Source: Nakamurella flava | GTDB taxonomy: Bacteria; Actinomycetota; Actinomycetes; Mycobacteriales; Nakamurellaceae | Reading direction: 5' to 3' | Length of the DNA: 64,000 bases | Assembly (NCBI RefSeq): GCF_005298075.1 | Contig: NZ_SZZH01000006.1 | Location: 124,001-188,000, forward strand | Shown: one piece after another, positions 33,951-42,504 of the stretch | How positions within the stretch are numbered: position 1 is the first letter of the stretch | Layout of the letters: each line of letters begins with the position of its first letter | Program-made: the position numbers and the translations under genes | The notes under the pieces: generated by a model | The model's input: only the letters and a program-made list of their open reading frames with translations | Told to the model about the DNA's origin: nothing | Database searches by the model: none

Positions 33951-35467
33951 GCGAGCCGGCGACGAGCAGGGCCACCGAACTGGTCGGCAACGGCCACCCG
34001 GCCCTGTTCGTCGACGGCGCCTGGGTGCATTCCGCGGACGGCGGGGTGCGGCACTCCGGCAACCCGGCGACCGGCGAGGTGGTCGCGACGGTCGACGAGG
34101 CCACCCCACAGGATGCAGCCGCCGCCGTCGCCGCCGCCCGGCGCGCTTTCGACACCGGCCCCTGGCCGGCCACGCCGGTGACCGAGCGCACCGCCCTCCT
34201 GCGTCGCATCGCCGGCCTGCTCGCCCGCGACAAGGAGGCCCTGGCCCGGCTGGAGACGCTCGACACCGGGAAGACGCTGGAGGAGAGCCGTTGGGACATC
34301 GACGATGTCGTGTCGGTCTTCACCTACTACGCCGACCTGATGGCGACGGAGGCCGATCGCCTGATCGACGTGGGTGATCCCCAGGTGATCAGCCGCGTCG
34401 TGCGGGAGCCCGTCGGGGTGTGCGTCATGATCGCGCCCTGGAACTATCCGCTGCTGCAGATCTCCTGGAAGATCGCCCCGGCGTTGGCCGCCGGCTGCAC
34501 CATGGTGCTCAAGCCGAGTGAGGTCACCCCGCTCAGCACGATCGCCCTGACCCGCCTCATCGACGAGGCCGGCGTGCCAGCCGGCGTCGTCAACCTCGTA
34601 CAGGGCAGCGGAGCCGTCCTCGGCGAGGCACTCACCGACACCGACGACGTCGACCTCATCTCCTTCACCGGCGGTCTGGCCACCGGTCGGACGATCGGGC
34701 GGATCGCGGCGAACCGGGTCACCCGGGCCGCTGTCGAACTCGGCGGCAAGAACCCGCACATCGTGTTCGCCGACGCGGAATGGGAGAGCTCGGTCGATCA
34801 GGTGCTGACCGGCGCCTTCCTGCACTCCGGTCAGGTGTGTTCGGCCGGGACGCGGTTGATCGTGCAGGCCGGCATTGCCGACGACTTCGTGGCCGCCCTG
34901 GTCGAACGGGCCGAGAAGATCCGCCTGGGCGATGGTCTCGACCCGGCCAGCCAGACCGGCCCGCTGGTGTCGGCGGAGCAGCTGGCCAAGATCGAGGGGT
35001 ACGTCGAGCTGGGGCAGGCCGAGGGGGCCGTGCTGCGGACCGGCGGGCAGCGACCGAAGGACGCCGAGCTGGCCGACGGGTTCTTCTACCTTCCGACGAT
35101 CTTCGACCACTGCGACCGCTCGATGCGCATCGTCCAGGAGGAGACCTTCGGGCCCATCCTGACCGTGGAGCGCTTCGAGACCGTCGAGCAGGCCATCGCT
35201 CTCGGCAACGACACCGCCTACGGGCTGGCCGGGGCCGTGCGCACGTCCGACCCGGCCGTGGCCGAGCGGGTCGCCCGGGCCCTGCGCCACGGGACCATCT
35301 GGATCAACGATTTCGGTTACTACACCGCCGCCGCCGAGTGGGGCGGGTTCAAGAAATCCGGTAACGGGCGCGAACTCGGTCCGACCGGCCTGGCCGAGTA
35401 CCAGGAAATCAAGCACATCTGGCAGCACACCGCCCCGGCTCCCAAGGGCTGGTTCACCACCGACTGA
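33947..35467 (+). CDS. betB: Betaine aldehyde dehydrogenase
   Basis: A 506-residue NAD-dependent aldehyde dehydrogenase. ELGGKNP carries the general-base glutamate, [10 protein letters not shown] the catalytic cysteine and [15 protein letters not shown] the coenzyme site; [21 protein letters not shown] is the C-terminal signature common in betaine aldehyde dehydrogenases. It would convert betaine aldehyde to glycine betaine. The ATG overlaps the transporter stop by four bases. Choline oxidase downstream can do both steps itself, so this enzyme may clear released betaine aldehyde. Other small aldehydes, such as gamma-aminobutyraldehyde, are possible substrates. Confidence 0.88.
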   Translation: MSEPATSRATELVGNGHPALFVDGAWVHSADGGVRHSGNPATGEVVATVDEATPQDAAAAVAAARRAFDTGPWPATPVTERTALLRRIAGLLARDKEALARLETLDTGKTLEESRWDIDDVVSVFTYYADLMATEADRLIDVGDPQVISRVVREPVGVCVMIAPWNYPLLQISWKIAPALAAGCTMVLKPSEVTPLSTIALTRLIDEAGVPAGVVNLVQGSGAVLGEALTDTDDVDLISFTGGLATGRTIGRIAANRVTRAAVELGGKNPHIVFADAEWESSVDQVLTGAFLHSGQVCSAGTRLIVQAGIADDFVAALVERAEKIRLGDGLDPASQTGPLVSAEQLAKIEGYVELGQAEGAVLRTGGQRPKDAELADGFFYLPTIFDHCDRSMRIVQEETFGPILTVERFETVEQAIALGNDTAYGLAGAVRTSDPAVAERVARALRHGTIWINDFGYYTAAAEWGGFKKSGNGRELGPTGLAEYQEIKHIWQHTAPAPKGWFTTD

Positions 35468-35532
35468 GAGTTCGGCCCACTTCGACGGCGAGGGGTCGCT
35501 CCCTCCCCGTTCGGCCAGCAGAAAGAGGCGCC

Positions 35533-37086
35533 ATGACGTCGCGCGAGGCAAACAGAGCCCCCGAGTCGTTCCCCGAGCCGCCCCGTCGCAGTGGCGACGA
35601 CGACGACCTGGCTGATTTCGGATACAAACCGACCCTGGAACGGAGCATCGGCAAGTTCGCCAGCTTCGCCGCCGGGGTCAGTTACATCTCCATCCTCACC
35701 GGCACTTTCCAGTTGTTCTACTTCGGCTTCGGGACGGCCGGCCCGGCCTACCTGTGGAGCTGGCCGATGGTGTTCGTCGGTCAACTCCTGGTCGCGTTGT
35801 GCTTCATGGAACTGTCCGCGAAGTACCCGGTGGCGGGCTCGGTCTACAACTGGGCCAAGACGCTCGGCAGTCGGATCGTCGGCTGGTCGGCCGGCTGGCT
35901 GATGCTCACGGCGTCGATCGTCACCCTGGCCGCGGTGGTCCTGGCCCTCCAGATCAACCTGCCCAAGCTCTGGCCGGGTTTCCAGTTCATCGGTGACGGC
36001 ACCGGCAGCAGCTACGCGGCGAACGCCGTCCTGCTGGGTTCGGTGATGATCATCGCGACCACGGCCATCAACGCGCTGGGCGTCCGGCTGATGGCGATGA
36101 TCAACAGCGCCGGCGTCTTCATCGAGCTCATCGCCGCCGTGCTCATCGCCGTCATCCTGGCCTTCCACATCCAGCGCGGACCCGAGGTGTTCTTCTCCAC
36201 CAACGGCTACGGCGCCGGTGAGAGCGGCGGCTACCTGAGCCTGTTCCTCATCGCCTCCCTGGCGTCCGGATACGTGATGTACGGCTTCGACACCGCCAGC
36301 TCCCTCGGGGAGGAGACGATGGAGCCGCGCCGGACCGCCCCCAAGGCCATCCTGCGCGCGTTGCTCGCCTCGTTCGTCATCGGCGGCGCGATTCTCGTCT
36401 TCGCCATCCTGGCCGCCCCGGACCTGCAGGACCCGCTGATCGGCAGCCCCACCGGGAGCCTGCAGTACATCGTCGAGCAGGTGATGAGCGGCCCGATCGG
36501 TACGGCCATGCTGGTCTGCATCGTCGTCGCCGTCATCGTCTGCTCGCTGGCCGTGCACACCGCGGCCATCCGGCTCACCTTCGCGATGGCCCGCGACAAC
36601 GCCCTGCCGTTCGGCGAGAAGCTGGCCCGGGTCCACCCGAAGACGAAGACACCGGTGCTGCCGGCCGTGGTCATCGGCCTGCTGGCGATCCTGGTCCTGG
36701 TGATCAACGTCGGCCAGCCGCAGATCTTCACGGTGCTGACGTCGATCGCGGTCATCATGATCTATCTCGCCTACCTGATGGTCACCGCGCCGATGCTTCG
36801 CAAGCGCATCGCCGGCCAGTGGCCGCCGCCGGATCTGGCCGCGAACGGCTACTTCACCCTGGGCCGTTGGGGGATGCTCGTCAACGTCCTTGCCGTGCTG
36901 TGGGGGATCGGGATGGCCGTCAACCTGGCCTGGCCGCGCCCGGAGGTCTACGGAACCCCTTGGTACAACACCTGGGGCGCGTTCCTCTACATCGCCGTCA
37001 TCTGGGGTGCCGGAATCGTCTGGTACCTCGTCAAGGGCCGCCGAGCCATCGGCTGCCTCGCCTCGCACGCCAGCGACAAGGCATAG
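35533..37086 (+). CDS. APC-family amino acid/amine permease
   Basis: A 517-residue permease with twelve predicted helices after a 40-residue hydrophilic N-terminus. FAAGVSYISILTGTFQLFYFGF and AGSVYNWAKTLG match the APC (amino acid-choline permease, BAT-like) family's first helix and loop; YVMYGFDTASSLGEETMEPRRTAPKAI is the conserved helix 6-loop motif. An AGAGG site precedes the ATG. Located between betB and choline oxidase, it may import choline, ethanolamine or an amino acid; the substrate is not readable from sequence. Confidence 0.85.
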   Translation: MTSREANRAPESFPEPPRRSGDDDDLADFGYKPTLERSIGKFASFAAGVSYISILTGTFQLFYFGFGTAGPAYLWSWPMVFVGQLLVALCFMELSAKYPVAGSVYNWAKTLGSRIVGWSAGWLMLTASIVTLAAVVLALQINLPKLWPGFQFIGDGTGSSYAANAVLLGSVMIIATTAINALGVRLMAMINSAGVFIELIAAVLIAVILAFHIQRGPEVFFSTNGYGAGESGGYLSLFLIASLASGYVMYGFDTASSLGEETMEPRRTAPKAILRALLASFVIGGAILVFAILAAPDLQDPLIGSPTGSLQYIVEQVMSGPIGTAMLVCIVVAVIVCSLAVHTAAIRLTFAMARDNALPFGEKLARVHPKTKTPVLPAVVIGLLAILVLVINVGQPQIFTVLTSIAVIMIYLAYLMVTAPMLRKRIAGQWPPPDLAANGYFTLGRWGMLVNVLAVLWGIGMAVNLAWPRPEVYGTPWYNTWGAFLYIAVIWGAGIVWYLVKGRRAIGCLASHASDKA

Positions 37087-37096
37087 GAGCTCCGCC

Positions 37097-38662
37097 ATGA
37101 CCCAGCAGTCCTTCGACTACATCGTCGCCGGGGGCGGTTCCGCCGGTTGCGTGCTGGCCGCCCGCCTGAGCGAAGACCCGTCGGTGACGGTCTGCCTCCT
37201 GGAGGCCGGGCCCAGCGACGTCGGTGACCAGGCCATCCTGCAGCTCGACCAGTGGATGCACCTGCTCGACTCCGGATACGACTGGGACTACCCCATCGAA
37301 CCGCAGGAACGGGGTAACAGCTTCATGCGGCACGCCCGGGCCAAGGTGCTCGGCGGGTGCTCCTCGCACAACTCCTGTATCGCCTTCTGGCCGCCGGCCG
37401 AAGGGTTGGACGAGTGGGAGAAGATGGGGGCCACCGGTTGGAACGCCGCCGAGACCCACCCCTACGTCACCAAGCTCGAGAACAACGACGCCCCCGGTGA
37501 CCACCACGGTCACGACGGCCCGGTCCGGTTGCGGGACGTACCGCCGAACGATCCGTGCGGCCGGGCCGTGCTGGCGGCCGCGGCCGCGGCCGGTCTGCCG
37601 ACGGTGGCCTTCAACCGGGGCGAGACCGTGCGCAACGGCGCCGGCTGGTTCCAGATCAACGCCGCCGAGGACGGCACCCGGGCGTCATCGTCGGCGTCCT
37701 ACCTGCACCCCATCCTGGACTCGCGCCCCAACCTGCAGGTCCGCACCGGATGCTGGGTCAGCGAGATCCTCATCGACGACGACCTGGTCGCGACCGGAGT
37801 CCGTTACCAGCGGCCCGATCTCACCGGGTACGACGAGATCGTCGCCACCCGCGAGGTCATCGTCACGGCCGGGGCGATCGACACCCCGAAACTGCTGATG
37901 CTGTCGGGTATCGGGCCGGCCGAGCACCTGCGCGAGATCGGCATCCCGGTGCGGGTCGACTCACCGGGGGTGGGCTCCAATCTCGACGACCACGTCGAGG
38001 GCCTGGTCTTCTGGGAAGCGGCCAAGCCGATGGTGACCGAGTCGAGTCAGTGGTGGGAGATCGGCCTGTTCGCCACCACCGAGCCGGGCCTGAACCAGCC
38101 CGACCTGATGATGCACTACGGCAGCGTGCCCTTCGACATGAACACCGTTCGGCACGGCTACCCGACCACCGACAACGGCTTCTGCCTGACACCCAATGTC
38201 ACGCAGGGACTCTCACGCGGAACGGTCCGGCTCCGCTCTCGCGACTTCCGCGACCGCCCCAAGGTCGACCCCCGCTACTTCACCGACCCTGAGGGTCACG
38301 ACGAGCGGGTCATGCTCGCCGGCATCAGGCTGGCCCGTGAGATCGCGGCCCAGGAACCGTTGCGGGAGTGGATCGGCCGGGAACTCGCGCCCGGTCCGGA
38401 CGTCACGAGCGACGAAGACCTGATCGAGTACATCCACAAGACGCACAACACCGTCTACCACCCGGCGGCGACGGCCCGCATGGGCGCAGTGGACGATCCG
38501 GAGGCCGTGCTGGACCCGCAGTTGCGGGTCAAGGGCGTCGAGCGACTGCGTGTGGTCGACGCCTCGGCCATGCCGAAACTGCCCGCCGTCAACCCGAACA
38601 TCACCGTCATGATGATGGCCGAGAAGGCCGCTGATCTCATCCGCGCGGAGGCGGGTCAGTGA
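37097..38662 (+). CDS. codA: Choline oxidase-type GMC oxidoreductase
   Basis: A 521-residue flavoprotein very like Arthrobacter choline oxidase. DYIVAGGGSAGCVLAARLSE is the FAD motif. H91 in GGCSSHNSCIAFW matches the FAD-linking histidine, E321 in QWWEIG and H340 in MMHYGSVPFD the substrate trimethylammonium and active-site residues, and H455 (VYHPAATARMG) with N499 (AVNPNIT) the catalytic pair. This full set fits choline oxidase better than membrane-bound BetA choline dehydrogenase. It would take choline to betaine aldehyde and betaine using O2, making two H2O2. ATG 37097 has a TAGGAG site 11 bases past the permease stop. It is the last gene of the transporter operon. Confidence 0.88.
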   Translation: MTQQSFDYIVAGGGSAGCVLAARLSEDPSVTVCLLEAGPSDVGDQAILQLDQWMHLLDSGYDWDYPIEPQERGNSFMRHARAKVLGGCSSHNSCIAFWPPAEGLDEWEKMGATGWNAAETHPYVTKLENNDAPGDHHGHDGPVRLRDVPPNDPCGRAVLAAAAAAGLPTVAFNRGETVRNGAGWFQINAAEDGTRASSSASYLHPILDSRPNLQVRTGCWVSEILIDDDLVATGVRYQRPDLTGYDEIVATREVIVTAGAIDTPKLLMLSGIGPAEHLREIGIPVRVDSPGVGSNLDDHVEGLVFWEAAKPMVTESSQWWEIGLFATTEPGLNQPDLMMHYGSVPFDMNTVRHGYPTTDNGFCLTPNVTQGLSRGTVRLRSRDFRDRPKVDPRYFTDPEGHDERVMLAGIRLAREIAAQEPLREWIGRELAPGPDVTSDEDLIEYIHKTHNTVYHPAATARMGAVDDPEAVLDPQLRVKGVERLRVVDASAMPKLPAVNPNITVMMMAEKAADLIRAEAGQ

Positions 38663-38850
38663 GACGCTTTACACGCATCCTCGACGGCACCTCGTTGACC
38701 GAGGCCACCTGATCGGCGTTCACGACCGTCGACAGGCCACGGTCGGCCCCCACCCCGAACGTCCATCGACATGCCGGAAACGACGGGTTCACCTGCGCGG
38801 AAACCGTGATGTGCGGCAAGTCCATCTGCGCCAGGGAAACCGTGACCATG

Positions 38851-38879
38851 GCCTGTCTCGCACAGGCGGCGAGACAGGC
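38851..38879. terminator. Bidirectional terminator between choline oxidase and the toxin-antitoxin pair
   Basis: GCCTGTCTCGC pairs with GCGAGACAGGC over a seven-base loop (11-bp perfect stem), followed by TTCTCG on the plus strand. It lies 39 bases beyond the antitoxin stop and 190 past choline oxidase. Confidence 0.75.
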
Positions 38880-38917
38880 TTCTCGATGCCGCGTGGCGCC
38901 CTCACAAGCTCGGGCGA

Positions 38918-39256
38918 CTAGCGGGCGGTATTGGCCAGGTACTCCTCCAGGGCCTCACGGATGACGACAGAGGGTTTCACGTGGCGCCGTTCGGCCAGGG
39001 CGACGACGGCGTCGCGGACCGATTCGGGAACACGCACCTGAAGAGTCGGGGAGTGCCCACCTGATCTCGCCAGCGACGGGCGACCGACAGGCAGCGAACC
39101 ACGGCGCTGAAACTCCTTGACCGCCTCCGCGGCGACAAGACCGGCTCGTTCCTCAGTCAGACGCTCACCGCGATACGTGAACTCCTCGTCGTCAAGGTCG
39201 ACGTCGGACACCGTCAGGTCATGTCCGAACGAACGGGGTGGTTGAGCGGCGGTCAT
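38918..39256 (-). CDS. Ribbon-helix-helix antitoxin-like protein
   Basis: A 112-residue protein. The C-terminal 45 residues are a ribbon-helix-helix DNA-binding domain (TLQVRVPESVRDAVVALAER, VKPSVVIREALEEYL). The N-terminus (DLDDEEFTYRGERLTEERAGL) is an acidic segment that could bind a toxin. The start overlaps the stop of the upstream gene as ATGA. The toxin-first gene order and the palindrome ahead of the pair fit a type II toxin-antitoxin system that represses itself. Confidence 0.7.
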   Translation of the reverse strand: MTAAQPPRSFGHDLTVSDVDLDDEEFTYRGERLTEERAGLVAAEAVKEFQRRGSLPVGRPSLARSGGHSPTLQVRVPESVRDAVVALAERRHVKPSVVIREALEEYLANTAR

Positions 39257-39489
39257 GGCTCATCCTTTCTACGGAACGCGGTCGGCATGGCGTGGATGAC
39301 GGCGAAGTCCCCGGGGTAGCGGTCGTCGGGGACCAGGATCAGCTCCAGTTCCACGCCCCGATCGTCCATGCCGACGTAGAGAAACTGGTCGCCAGTGGAA
39401 TCGACGAGCACCGCACTGAGCAGGGCGGCACGGATGTGAGCGTTTCCGATCCGATGTCGGCGCGCAGACCTCGTCACCCTCACCTTCAC
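39253..39489 (-). CDS. Small basic toxin-like protein
   Basis: A 78-residue protein with the pattern VRVTRSARRHRIGNAHIRAAL, a beta-strand pair (FLYVGMDDRGVELELILV) and a final strand AVIHAMPTAFR. This helix-strand layout with a Arg/His-rich first helix is seen in small proteins encoded beside RHH antitoxins and in RelE/BrnT-like folds, but no family is certain. GTG 39489 is six bases past the palindromic site. Function as a toxin is inferred from context. Confidence 0.6.
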   Translation of the reverse strand: MKVRVTRSARRHRIGNAHIRAALLSAVLVDSTGDQFLYVGMDDRGVELELILVPDDRYPGDFAVIHAMPTAFRRKDEP

Positions 39490-39494
39490 TCGTC

Positions 39495-39513
39495 GATTGT
39501 GTCATACACAATC
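39495..39513 (-). promoter_or_regulatory. Palindromic operator of the toxin-antitoxin pair
   Basis: GATTGTGT-CAT-ACACAATC is a perfect 8-bp inverted repeat with a three-base centre, ending six bases ahead of the toxin start. Position and symmetry fit an RHH dimer-of-dimers operator. Confidence 0.7.
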
Positions 39514-39676
39514 CATTTGTTTGACGTCATGAGAGGCGCTATGGATCGACGTGCCGCTCACGACGAGTCTGGTCGTCTCACACCCGTCGTCGGTGGCATG
39601 TCGATCGGGTCGGCAGGCTTCCGTGGGTCGTGGGTGGATCGTGGGGCGAACGAAACAGCAGTCGAGCGAGAGCTTC

Positions 39677-40465
39677 TCAGGCGGCGTTGCCCCAGTGCCC
39701 GAGCCGTCGGCTGAGTTCGACCCCGGCGTCCCGCAGCTTGGGCAGGATCTCCTCGATGCGCTCGGCCGTGAGCCGGTACGCCGGGCCGGAGGCGCTGAGC
39801 GCGGCGACCACCGAGCCGTCCTCCCCGCGGACGGGCACGGCCACCGCGTTCAGTCCGACCTCCAGCTCGCCGAAAGTGGTGGCGTATCCGCGGTCGAGGA
39901 TCTCGGACAGTTCACCCTCCACGCTGGCGAGATCGACGTGGGTCCGTTCGGTGAACCGCTCCAGGTCGCCACCCAGCAGTAGGGTCCGCTGCGGCTTGTC
40001 CATGTGGGCGAGCAGCACCTTGCCGCTGGAGGTGGCGTGCAGCGGCGTCAGCTGCCCGATCCAGTTGTGGCTGGCGACCGAGGCCTGGCCGCGGGACTGG
40101 ACGACGTTGACGGCGAAGTTCTCGCGGGCCACGGCGACGTTGATGGACTCGCCGACCCGGTGGGCCAGCTTCTCGGTGACGGTCTGGGCCTGCTCGCTGA
40201 TTTCCAGGTGGACGTTGACCCGGCGGGCCAGCCGGACGACCCCGAAGCCCAGCCGGTACTTGCCCCGCTCGACGGTCTGCTCGACCAGATCCCGCGCCTC
40301 CAGGGCTCCGAGCAGCCGGAACACGGTGGACTTGTGCACGCCGATCTCGGCGGCCAGCTCGGTGACGCCGCCGGAACCCCAGGCGGCGAGCAGCTCCAAA
40401 ACCTGTAGGGCGCGATCGACCGACTGCAGACCACCGGGACCGTTGGTCGGCTCCATGTCGCTCAC
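39677..40465 (-). CDS. IclR-family transcriptional regulator
   Basis: A 262-residue regulator. The winged helix is VDRALQVLELLAAWGSGGVTELAAEIGVHKSTVFRLLGALE, and the IclR effector domain follows with NWIGQLTPLHATSSGKVLLAHM, RGYATTFGELEVGLNAVAVPV and ASGPAYRLT, all family hallmarks. The GTG at 40465 is very close to the AAGGGG site, so ATG 40456 may be the real start. It is divergent from the Rieske operon, whose promoter carries a 34-bp TTGCG...CGCAA site also found ahead of the choline transporter operon. It is therefore the best candidate for a regulator of choline uptake and betaine demethylation. Confidence 0.92.
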   Translation of the reverse strand: MSDMEPTNGPGGLQSVDRALQVLELLAAWGSGGVTELAAEIGVHKSTVFRLLGALEARDLVEQTVERGKYRLGFGVVRLARRVNVHLEISEQAQTVTEKLAHRVGESINVAVARENFAVNVVQSRGQASVASHNWIGQLTPLHATSSGKVLLAHMDKPQRTLLLGGDLERFTERTHVDLASVEGELSEILDRGYATTFGELEVGLNAVAVPVRGEDGSVVAALSASGPAYRLTAERIEEILPKLRDAGVELSRRLGHWGNAA

Positions 40466-40837
40466 ACCCCTTCTTTCGTTGCGGATAGCGCCACCCTCTG
40501 CTCAGGACGCTAGCTCGTCAGCACCGGCTGAGAAAGAGGCCTGAAGCTGCCGTCGTGTTACCCCGATGTATCGGCTCGTAAAAGGGGGTGTGCAGCTCTT
40601 GACGCCGGGCCCCCCTGGAGGCAAAGTTGCGCACACCGCGACATGCATCACAGTACGCAACACGGCTGGTCGGACCGGGTCCGCTGGTCGAACCACCGGA
40701 GCCCGCCGCCCCGGTTCGAGCTCCACCCGTCGGTCCGCCCACCGACACCGCACGTGCCCCGCCAAGTTTCACCGGTTCCTCAGGCTCGCACCCGCCCACT
40801 TGCGACGCCACCGGTCCGCCTCGTAGAGGAGAGCCAC
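40466..40837. other. Divergent control region of iclR and the Rieske operon
   Basis: It holds the promoter and operator at 40599-40660 and then about 175 bases of leader rich in C and G with no recognised RNA element. A half-site GTTGCG lies near the iclR start (40480-40485). Confidence 0.5.
40599..40660 (+). promoter_or_regulatory. Promoter and 34-bp operator of the Rieske operon
   Basis: TTGACG (40599-40604), 17 bases, CAAAGT (40622-40627), with TTGCG (40627-40631) and CGCAA (40656-40660) 34 bases end to end. Box sequences, spacer length and operator size match the choline transporter promoter; 19 of the 34 operator bases agree. Confidence 0.65.
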
Positions 40838-41200
40838 ATGTTCGCCGCTTGTTCGCGCTCGGCCATCGAACCGGGCGAGGCCCTGCGCCTCGACGGACCG
40901 GAGACCAAGGGCGTCCCGATCGCGGTGTTCCACACCGACGACGGCGAGTTCTTCGCCATCGACGACACCTGCACCCACCAGGATGCCTCGCTGGCCGACG
41001 GCTGGCTCGAAGGCTGCGAGGTGGAGTGCCCGCTGCACGCCTCGAAGTTCAACCTGCGGACCGGCAGCGCCGACGCCCCGCCGGCCAAGCGGCCCGTCCG
41101 GACCCACCAGGTCACCCTCGACGAGGAGACCGTGTTCATCACGCTCTCCGACGAGGCCCCCAACCTGCCCCCCGGTGTGGTCCCCGGCGGCGTCGCGTGA
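40838..41200 (+). CDS. Rieske-type ferredoxin
   Basis: A 120-residue electron carrier with one Rieske 2Fe-2S site: CTHQDASLADGW followed by CEVECPLHASKFNLRTG gives the C-x-H and C-x2-H ligands. It resembles ferredoxin components of phenylpropionate/biphenyl dioxygenases. ATG 40838 has an AGAGGAG site. The stop overlaps the reductase start as GTGA. It would pass electrons from the reductase to the oxygenase at 42501. Confidence 0.9.
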   Translation: MFAACSRSAIEPGEALRLDGPETKGVPIAVFHTDDGEFFAIDDTCTHQDASLADGWLEGCEVECPLHASKFNLRTGSADAPPAKRPVRTHQVTLDEETVFITLSDEAPNLPPGVVPGGVA

Positions 41201-42504
41201 GCGGCACTCCTCCGCGCCGGATCGCCGTCGTCGGCGCCTCGCTCGCCGGGCTGTCCACCGCCCGCGCGCTGCGCGCCCAGGGTTTCGCCGGTGAGCTCGT
41301 CGTCATCGGCGACGAGGTGCACCGCCCCTACGACCGGCCGCCGCTGTCCAAGGGCTTCCTGGGCGCCGACCACGCCTCGGTCGACCTGTCCCTGGAGGCC
41401 GAGGCCGAGGATCTCGACGCCCGCTGGCATCTCGGGGTCTGCGCCACCGCCCTGACCCCGGAACCGGCCGGCGGAGCGACGATCTCCCTCTCGGACGGCA
41501 CCCAGGAGACCACCGACGCCGTCGTCGTCGCCACCGGCGCGGCCGCCCGGTGCAGCGTCACCGGATTCGACCTCCCCGGCGTGCACCGCCTGCGCACCCT
41601 GGACGACGCGATCGGCCTGCGTGCCGACCTGCATGCCGCCGCCGCGGACGGGCGCACCGTCGCCATCGTCGGCGGCGGGTTCATCGGCTCCGAGGTCGCC
41701 GCCACCGCGCGGGAACTCGGCTGCCAGGTCACCCTGATCGTCGCCGAGGACGTCCCGTTGCGGCTGGCCCTCGGCCCGTACGCCGACGCCGTCGCCGCCC
41801 TGCACGCCGAGCACGGCGTCACGGTCCGGCCGTTCGCCCAGGTCGAGGCGATCGAGACCGGGACCACGGGGCTGCGGGTGCTCATCAAGGACGGCGAACC
41901 GGTCGAGGCCGCCACCGTCGTGTTGGGTATCGGCGCCATTCCGTCCGTCGGCTGGCTGGCCGGTTCCGGGCTGGACTGCGGCCCGAACGGTCGCGCCGCC
42001 ATCCGCTGTGACGAGTCCGGCGCCACCGACCTGCCCGGCGTCTACGCCGTCGGCGACTGCGCGGCCTGGTTCGACAGTCCCCGCGGCCGCCACCACCAGA
42101 TCGAGCACTGGACGTCGGCCAAGGAGCGCGGCGCGGTCGTCGCCGCCCGCATCCTGGGCGCCGAGAAGCTGCCGACCTGCCGCGCCCCCTACGTCTGGTC
42201 CGACCTGTACGGGCATCGGCTGCAGCTGGCCGGGTACCGCGATCTGGCCGACCACGAGAACACCCTGGAAGCCACCCTGGAGGTGGGATCGCCGGCGGAG
42301 AAGACCTTCTCGGCCGTCTACCGCCGTGGCGGCGAGCCGGTCGCCGTGCTGTCGCTGGACCAGGCCCGGCACTTCAACCAGATCCGCCGCAAGCTCGCCG
42401 TTCCCGTCGCCGCACCCGTCCCCGCTGTCGCCGTCCCCGCCTCCGCTGTTGTCGCCGACGTTCCCACCGCCGCCGTGCCCGCCGCCCAAGGAGTCCCCGC
42501 ATGA
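41197..42504 (+). CDS. FAD-dependent ferredoxin reductase
   Basis: A 435-residue NAD(P)H-ferredoxin reductase of the rhodocoxin/BphA4 type. IAVVGASLAGLSTARALRAQG binds FAD, TVAIVGGGFIGSEVAATARELG binds NAD(P)H and LPGVYAVGDCAAW is the second FAD motif. The C-terminal tail beyond about residue 400 is Pro/Val/Ala-rich low-complexity sequence. GTG 41197 overlaps the ferredoxin stop. The pairing with a separate Rieske ferredoxin differs from the two-component GbcA/GbcB betaine demethylase of pseudomonads, whose reductase carries its own plant-type 2Fe-2S domain. Confidence 0.9.
   Translation: MSGTPPRRIAVVGASLAGLSTARALRAQGFAGELVVIGDEVHRPYDRPPLSKGFLGADHASVDLSLEAEAEDLDARWHLGVCATALTPEPAGGATISLSDGTQETTDAVVVATGAAARCSVTGFDLPGVHRLRTLDDAIGLRADLHAAAADGRTVAIVGGGFIGSEVAATARELGCQVTLIVAEDVPLRLALGPYADAVAALHAEHGVTVRPFAQVEAIETGTTGLRVLIKDGEPVEAATVVLGIGAIPSVGWLAGSGLDCGPNGRAAIRCDESGATDLPGVYAVGDCAAWFDSPRGRHHQIEHWTSAKERGAVVAARILGAEKLPTCRAPYVWSDLYGHRLQLAGYRDLADHENTLEATLEVGSPAEKTFSAVYRRGGEPVAVLSLDQARHFNQIRRKLAVPVAAPVPAVAVPASAVVADVPTAAVPAAQGVPA

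Noticed and set aside
37097-38662. Calling the GMC enzyme choline dehydrogenase (BetA)
   Set aside because: Motifs around the FAD-linking and active-site histidines match soluble choline oxidase far better than BetA.
38637-38849. Open frame of 70 codons on the minus strand after choline oxidase
   Set aside because: It overlaps the choline oxidase end, begins next to a terminator stem and has no ribosome site or recognised motif; at most a decayed fragment.
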